A stretch of 10,472 nt of DNA from the NCBI GenBank assembly GCA_036172015.1, contig JAVHSE010000053.1, forward strand, positions 1 to 10,472, read 5' to 3'. The notes under the pieces were generated by a model that saw nothing but the letters and a program-made list of their open reading frames with translations, made no database searches and was not told the DNA's origin. The translations under genes and the position numbers were made by a program. This stretch comes from UBA7396 sp036172015 (GTDB lineage Bacteria; Patescibacteriota; Gracilibacteria; BD1-5; UBA6164). Numbering within the stretch: the stretch's first letter is position 1; each line of letters opens with the position of its first letter. This document shows, piece by piece, positions 7,535 through 10,472 of this stretch.

Positions 7535-7593
7535 GATTCGAACCTATGATGAGGGAGTCAGAGTCCCTTGCCTTACCACTTGGCGAATCCCGA
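7520..7593 (-). tRNA. tRNA-Gln (anticodon CTG), CCA encoded
   Basis: The minus strand folds into a full cloverleaf: acceptor TCGGGAT/ATCCCGA, D-stem GCC/GGC, anticodon stem AGGGA/TCCCT with loop CTCTGAC, and T-arm with TTCGAAT. The anticodon CTG reads CAG. Discriminator A and an encoded CCA (7520-7522) follow. It begins directly after the rplL terminator and its 3' end overlaps the convergent recombinase B gene, the typical position for an integrated element next to a tRNA. Confidence 0.93.
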
Positions 7594-7594
7594 A

Positions 7595-7629
7595 TAAAAA
7601 AAGCAAAAACATTATAAGTTTTTGCTTTT
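7595..7629 (-). terminator. Terminator after rplL, abutting tRNA-Gln
   Basis: On the minus strand AAAAGCAAAAAC (complement of 7618-7629) pairs with GTTTTTGCTTTT (complement of 7599-7610) and ends in a U-run. The U-run runs to within about two bases of the tRNA-Gln 5' end, so transcripts terminated here would not include the tRNA. Confidence 0.75.
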
Positions 7630-7638
7630 AAAAATCAA
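7611..7638 (-). promoter_or_regulatory. Promoter for tRNA-Gln embedded in the rplL terminator
   Basis: On the minus strand TTGATT (complement of 7633-7638) and TATAAT (complement of 7611-7616) are 16 bp apart. The -10 lies in the terminator loop, so initiation near 7604 would fall in the 3' arm; such a transcript could not form the hairpin and would run straight into tRNA-Gln, whose 5' end is at 7593. Confidence 0.6.
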
Positions 7639-7643
7639 TAAAA

Positions 7644-8018
7644 TTATTTTACTTCAACAGTAGCTCCTTCAGCTTCTAATTTTGCTTTCATTTCATTCGC
7701 ATCTTCTTTAGAAACATTTGCTTTTACTACTCAACCTGCATCAGCTAAATCTTTTGCTTCTTTTAATCCAAGTCCAGTTAATTCTCTAATAATTTTAATA
7801 ACAGCTATTTTACTTCCTCAAGCTGATTTTAATTCAACATTAAATGAAGTTTTTTCTTCAACTTCAGCAGCTCCTCAAGCAGCAGCAACCATAACTGGTG
7901 CAGCAGCTGAAACACCGAATTCTTCTTCCATAGCTTTTACTAAAGTATTTAATTCAACAATAGTTAATTCTTTCACTAAATCTAAAATTTTAGTTGCATT
8001 AGCACTTAATTCTGCCAT
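7644..8018 (-). CDS. rplL: 50S ribosomal protein L7/L12
   Basis: A 124-residue protein, normal length for the family. The N-terminal dimerisation part (LSANATKILDLVKELTIVELNTLVKAMEEEFGV) is followed by an Ala/Gly hinge (AAAPVMVAAAGGAA) and the globular C-terminal domain with SKIAVIKIIRELTGLGLKEAKDL and the terminal EGATVEVK. L7/L12 dimers bind L10 to form the ribosomal stalk that recruits and activates translational GTPases. Three glycines are encoded by TGA, including conserved ones in AGG and AGGSKI. It follows rplJ by 137 bp on the same strand, in the conserved rplJ-rplL order, but rplK, rplA and rpoB are not adjacent. No Shine-Dalgarno is visible before the ATG. Confidence 0.96.
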
Positions 8019-8097
8019 AATAAAAAATTTAAAAAATAAAAAATACATTTGATTCTAACTAATGAATAGCTAGTTTTTAACTTTCCTTCCTTATATT

Positions 8098-8121
8098 CCT
8101 TCCCTTATTTCTAAGGGAAGG
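8098..8121 (-). promoter_or_regulatory. GAAA-capped hairpin between rplJ and rplL
   Basis: On the minus strand CCTTCCCTTA-GAAA-TAAGGGAAGG forms a 10-bp perfect stem with a GNRA tetraloop; partly matching flanks (AACCTATCCTA against AAGGAAGG) can lengthen it. No U-tract follows, so it is not a standard terminator. It could stabilise the downstream rplL mRNA or be a processing site that lets L7/L12 be made in excess of L10. Confidence 0.5.
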
Positions 8122-8155
8122 TTAGGATAGGTTAAATTAATATACTAAATATCAA

Positions 8156-8716
8156 TTATTCAGCTTTTTTTCACTCCAATTCACCAACTTTAGATTTTCC
8201 TTGAGTTTCAAGTTCTTTACTCGCAGCATCAAGAAATCTTGCCATACCAGAAAGAGGAGACATCATAGATCCAACCAATCTTGAAAGTAATGTTTCTCTT
8301 GAAGGCATTGATGCAATAACTTTTGTTTCTTCAAGTCCATTTATTTGTCATTCAAATATAGATGCTACCCAACTCATTTTTTGAACTTCAGCTTTTTTAC
8401 TAAAAACACTTGTTATGTAGGCATTTGCCTTACTTAATCATGCAACAGCATCATTATGTGAACAAAGTACTCATACTTGACCAGGTAATAAATCTAAATT
8501 CAAATCCAAACCTAATGCTTCTTTTACAGCTATTCTTACTAAAGTTTTTTTTGCTAAATTATAAGAAGAATGTACGGTTCTTAATTCTTTTCTTAAATCA
8601 GAGAAATCAGAAGCTGTCATACCATTTGTTTGAGCAAAACCAATAGATTTTGCATTTTTAATATTTTCTATTAAAGCTGAAAGTATTTCACTTTTTTGAG
8701 CTCTTGTAACTGCCAT
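8156..8716 (-). CDS. rplJ: 50S ribosomal protein L10
   Basis: A 186-residue protein with UGA as Gly. It starts MAVTRAQKSEILSALIENIK and has the L10 core (FSDLRKELRTVHSSYNLAKKT, then LPGQVGVLCSHNDAVAG), a central part with INGLEETKVIASMPSRETLL, and a C-terminal helical tail (SRLVGSMMSPLSGMARFLDAAS) that would hold L7/L12 dimers. L10 binds 23S rRNA and anchors the stalk, and in many bacteria also represses its own operon by binding the mRNA leader; such a leader lies directly upstream here. The tail is slightly longer than in E. coli and ends in Lys/Glu-rich sequence. Co-directional with rplL. Confidence 0.95.
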
Positions 8717-8751
8717 GTGTATAAAATTACGATATATTATGTTACTTTCTA

Positions 8752-8788
8752 AATAAAAAATCTTTTTATCAAAATGATAAAAAGATTT
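8752..8788 (-). terminator. Attenuator hairpin in the rplJ leader
   Basis: On the minus strand AAATCTTTTTATC (complement of 8776-8788) pairs perfectly with GATAAAAAGATTT (complement of 8758-8770) around a 5-base loop, and a U-rich run follows. It lies between the L10-binding leader core and the rplJ start, as expected for an attenuator controlled by L10. Confidence 0.7.
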
Positions 8789-8825
8789 CGTTTTTGTATA
8801 AATAAAAATTTATCTCAAACTTTTC

Positions 8826-8875
8826 TTTTTTATCTCGGTAGGATTTATTGTATTACCTACTGTCTTTGATAGAGA
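8826..8875 (-). ncRNA. Ribosomal protein L10 leader (core)
   Basis: The minus-strand RNA contains AAGACAGTAGGTA, a short spacer and TCCTACCGAGATA. The GTAGG/CCTAC pairing with the flanking AGACAG and CCGAG bases matches what I recall of the L10 leader (Rfam L10_leader) that L10 or the L10-L7/L12 complex binds to regulate rplJ-rplL. The position, about 110 bp before rplJ and just upstream of a terminator hairpin, agrees. Confidence 0.8.
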
Positions 8876-8885
8876 AAGCTTAAAT

Positions 8886-8912
8886 ATTATATAGAAAAAA
8901 ATATGAAGTCAA
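8886..8912 (-). promoter_or_regulatory. Promoter of rplJ-rplL
   Basis: On the minus strand TTGACT (complement of 8907-8912) precedes TATAAT (complement of 8886-8891) by 15 bp; TAATAT two bases later gives 17 bp. A start near 8880 would place the L10 leader core at the 5' end of the transcript. Confidence 0.6.
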
Positions 8913-8919
8913 ATTTTTT

Positions 8920-8953
8920 AAAAAATAAATCTAGTTTCCTAGATTTATTTTTT
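8920..8953 (-). terminator. Terminator after rpmE
   Basis: A perfect 15-bp inverted repeat (8920-8934 with 8939-8953, ends CTAG) with a GAAA loop on the minus strand and a U-run. It overlaps the rpmE stop codon (8945-8947) and separates rpmE from the rplJ promoter. Confidence 0.75.
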
Positions 8954-9133
8954 AATTGCTTCAGTTTTTTTCATTCTTGCATAGAATTTATCAACTGCAC
9001 CTGTTTTGAGAATTCTTTGTTCTCCTGTATAGAAAGGATGACATTTAGAACAGATTTCAACTCTTATTTCATTTTCTTTTAATGTAGATAAAACTTCTAC
9101 CACATTTCCACATGAACAAATATATTTGATCAT
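8945..9133 (-). CDS. rpmE: 50S ribosomal protein L31, zinc-binding type
   Basis: A 62-residue protein with CSCG near the N terminus (Cys6, Cys8), then the family signature ICSKCHPFYTGEQRILKTGAVDKF, giving Cys28 and Cys31 for zinc. The length and motif fit the C+ form of bL31, which sits at the intersubunit bridge of the ribosome. No TGA is used in this gene. It follows tRNA-Leu by about 90 bp and may be co-transcribed with the tRNA cluster or use a promoter not recognised here. Confidence 0.95.
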   Translation of the reverse strand: MIKYICSCGNVVEVLSTLKENEIRVEICSKCHPFYTGEQRILKTGAVDKFYARMKKTEAIKK

Positions 9134-9222
9134 TTTAGAAACTGGATGTAATCAATTTTTCATAATTTGATAATGTTTAGTTGTATCGCCAAGTACGAAT
9201 ACAAAATATAAAATATTTGGAA

Positions 9223-9307
9223 TGGTGCCGAGAGAGAGACTCGAACTCTCACGCGGTGAAGCACTGGCTTCTAAGGCCAGCATGTCTACCAATTTCATCA
9301 TCCCGGC
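9223..9307 (-). tRNA. tRNA-Leu (anticodon TAG), CCA encoded
   Basis: Acceptor GCCGGGA pairs with TCTCGGC (one G-T), the anticodon stem is CTGGC/GCCAG with loop CTTAGAA, and there is a long variable arm as expected for Leu. T-loop TTCGAGT. Discriminator A and encoded CCA (9223-9225). Reads CUN codons, chiefly CUA. Confidence 0.93.
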
Positions 9308-9349
9308 ACGGGTTTCTTAATACTTAAAAAGTTTAAGACTTAATTGTAA

Positions 9350-9434
9350 TGGTGGGCCGAGAAAGATTCGAACTTTCGAAGGCGTAGCCAGTGGATTTAC
9401 AGTCCACCCCATTTGACCACTCTGGTATCGACCC
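9350..9434 (-). tRNA. tRNA-Tyr (anticodon GTA), CCA encoded
   Basis: Acceptor GGGTCGA pairs with TCGGCCC, the anticodon stem GTGGA/TCCAC holds loop CTGTAAA, and a long variable arm (around GGCTACGCC) marks the bacterial type II tRNA-Tyr. T-loop TTCGAAT, discriminator A, encoded CCA (9350-9352). Lies 87 bp after tRNA-Thr and 42 bp before tRNA-Leu. Confidence 0.93.
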
Positions 9435-9521
9435 AAAAAAATAAGATTTAGAAAAAATGCATAGAATTTAAAAAATTACTTACTAAGCATAAATGCTAAA
9501 TCCTAGAATTTAATGTAAAAA

Positions 9522-9597
9522 TGGAGCCAATAATCGGAGTCGAACCGATGACCATTCGCTTACAAGGCGAGTGCTCTACCAACTGAGCTATATTGGC
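9522..9597 (-). tRNA. tRNA-Thr (anticodon TGT), CCA encoded
   Basis: Acceptor GCCAATA/TATTGGC, D-arm GCTCAGTTGGTAGAGC, anticodon loop CTTGTAA, T-arm with TTCGACT, discriminator T and encoded CCA (9522-9524). First gene of the minus-strand cluster Thr-Tyr-Leu, preceded by a good promoter. Confidence 0.93.
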
Positions 9598-9629
9598 AAA
9601 AAATATTGGTTTTTTATAAAGCGAGACAT

Positions 9630-9657
9630 ATATTATTAAAAATATTAAATATGTCAA
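9630..9657 (-). promoter_or_regulatory. Promoter of the tRNA-Thr-Tyr-Leu cluster
   Basis: On the minus strand a perfect -35 TTGACA (complement of 9652-9657) and TAATAT (complement of 9630-9635) are 16 bp apart, about 33 bp from the 5' end of tRNA-Thr. GACATAT at 9625 and ATATGTC at 9649 form an inverted repeat across the -10 region. Confidence 0.65.
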
Positions 9658-9673
9658 AATTTTTTTAAACTTT

Positions 9674-9700
9674 TTGTATTTTTGATTTTTTCATTATATT
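9674..9700 (+). promoter_or_regulatory. Possible promoter of miaA
   Basis: TTGTAT (9674-9679) and TATATT (9695-9700) with a 15-bp spacer, 22 bp before the ATG. The fit is moderate and such matches are easy to find in AT-rich DNA, but some divergent promoter must lie in this 125-bp gap. Confidence 0.35.
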
Positions 9701-9722
9701 TATAAAAAATAACTTACATATT

Positions 9723-10472
9723 ATGAATGATCAAAAATTAACTAATTTTCTCAATAAAGAATCGAATAACAAAAAAATAATTGTTATTTATTGACCTACT
9801 GGTTGTGGAAAAACTTCTCTTGGAATTGAAATAGCACAAAAAATACATACTGAAATAATTTCAACTGATAGTAGGCAAATATTTAAATATCTCAATATCT
9901 GAACATGAAAAGTAACTCAGTCAGAAATGATGTGAATTCCTCATCATATGATTGATATTATCGAGCCAAATATGAAATACAATGTATGAGAATTTAAAAA
10001 AAAAGCACAAAATATTATACATAATTTACATATTCTTTGAAAAATTCCTATTCTAGTATGATGAACATGATTATATATAGATAGTCTCATATATGATTTT
10101 GATATACCTCAAGCTATAGAAAATACTGAATTAAGACAAAAATTTGAAGAAGAGGCTGAAAAATTTTGAAAAGAATATGTATACAATCAATTATTAAAAA
10201 TAGATAAAGAATATGCTCAAGAACTCCATCCAAATAATCTTCATTATGTTATAAGAGCTCTCGAAGTAAAAATACTCACTGGAAAATCAAAAAAAGATTT
10301 TAGAACCGAAAAGCAATCAAAATATGAAACTTTATTTTTAACACCTTATGATAATAATAGAGAGAAATTATATACCAACATAAATAAAAGAGTACAAAAA
10401 ATGTTTGATGATTGACTTATTGATGAAGTAAAAAATATACTCAACCTCTGATATAAAAAAACAGATTTTTGA
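9723..10472 (+). CDS. miaA: tRNA dimethylallyltransferase, partial (3' end outside window)
   Basis: The first 250 codons of MiaA, open at the window edge; the terminal TGA is a Gly codon, not a stop. Visible motifs: P-loop GPTGCGKT (24-31, first Gly = TGA), STDSRQIFKYLNIGTGK, the GIPHHMIDIIEP segment, PILVGGTGLYIDSL, HPNNLHYVIRALEV, and FDDGLIDEVKNIL near the end. MiaA transfers a dimethylallyl group from DMAPP to N6 of A37 in tRNAs that read codons starting with U, which improves decoding. The full family length is about 300 residues, so some 50 are missing. An N-terminal extension of about 15 polar residues precedes the P-loop strand. It is transcribed divergently from the tRNA cluster. Confidence 0.94.

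Noticed and set aside
8410..8646. Plus-strand reading frame antisense to rplJ
   Set aside because: The minus strand encodes L10 without doubt; the plus frame is Leu/Asn-rich noise.

Overview
The window comes from a very AT-rich bacterium that reads UGA as glycine (genetic code 25), which points to the Absconditabacteria (SR1) / Gracilibacteria group of the Patescibacteria (CPR). The direct evidence is that in-frame TGA falls on invariant glycines: GNHD and GHTH of a metallophosphoesterase, the first Gly of the P-loop in MiaA and in a Clp-like ATPase, and glycines of ribosomal protein L7/L12. Read with standard stops, most of these genes look like strings of fragments. No protein gene has a convincing Shine-Dalgarno sequence before its start.

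Layout. (1) 1-240: a terminator hairpin and a cluster of interlocking inverted repeats, with no gene. (2) 291-2486: a plus-strand two-gene unit with its own promoter and terminator. It encodes a calcineurin-like metallophosphoesterase and a small Clp/Hsp100 D2-like AAA+ ATPase with an altered Walker B. (3) 2487-4048: about 1.5 kb without a credible gene. Part of it (2900-3680) is a decayed repeat array with a period near 79 bp, carrying four related ~43-bp imperfect palindromes. (4) 3867-7534: a recombinase module made of a promoter-like site, a 20-bp perfect hairpin, a 45-codon ORF and two overlapping large serine recombinase genes. The last of these runs convergently into the 3' end of a tRNA-Gln gene. 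(5) 7520-9597: a minus-strand housekeeping block, in transcription order tRNA-Thr, tRNA-Tyr, tRNA-Leu, rpmE (L31), L10 leader, rplJ (L10), rplL (L7/L12), tRNA-Gln. (6) 9723-end: plus-strand miaA, cut by the window edge.

How the parts fit. Region 5 is translation core, controlled by a recognisable L10 autoregulatory leader with an attenuator in front of rplJ. MiaA modifies tRNAs reading UNN codons, so it belongs with the translation theme. Regions 3 and 4 look like an integrated or resident mobile module abutting the 3' end of tRNA-Gln. The palindromes are about the size of large-serine-recombinase attachment sites and lie next to two such enzymes, so the best hypothesis for something new here is that they are recombination targets, possibly of a cassette or shuffling system. 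That link is inference only.
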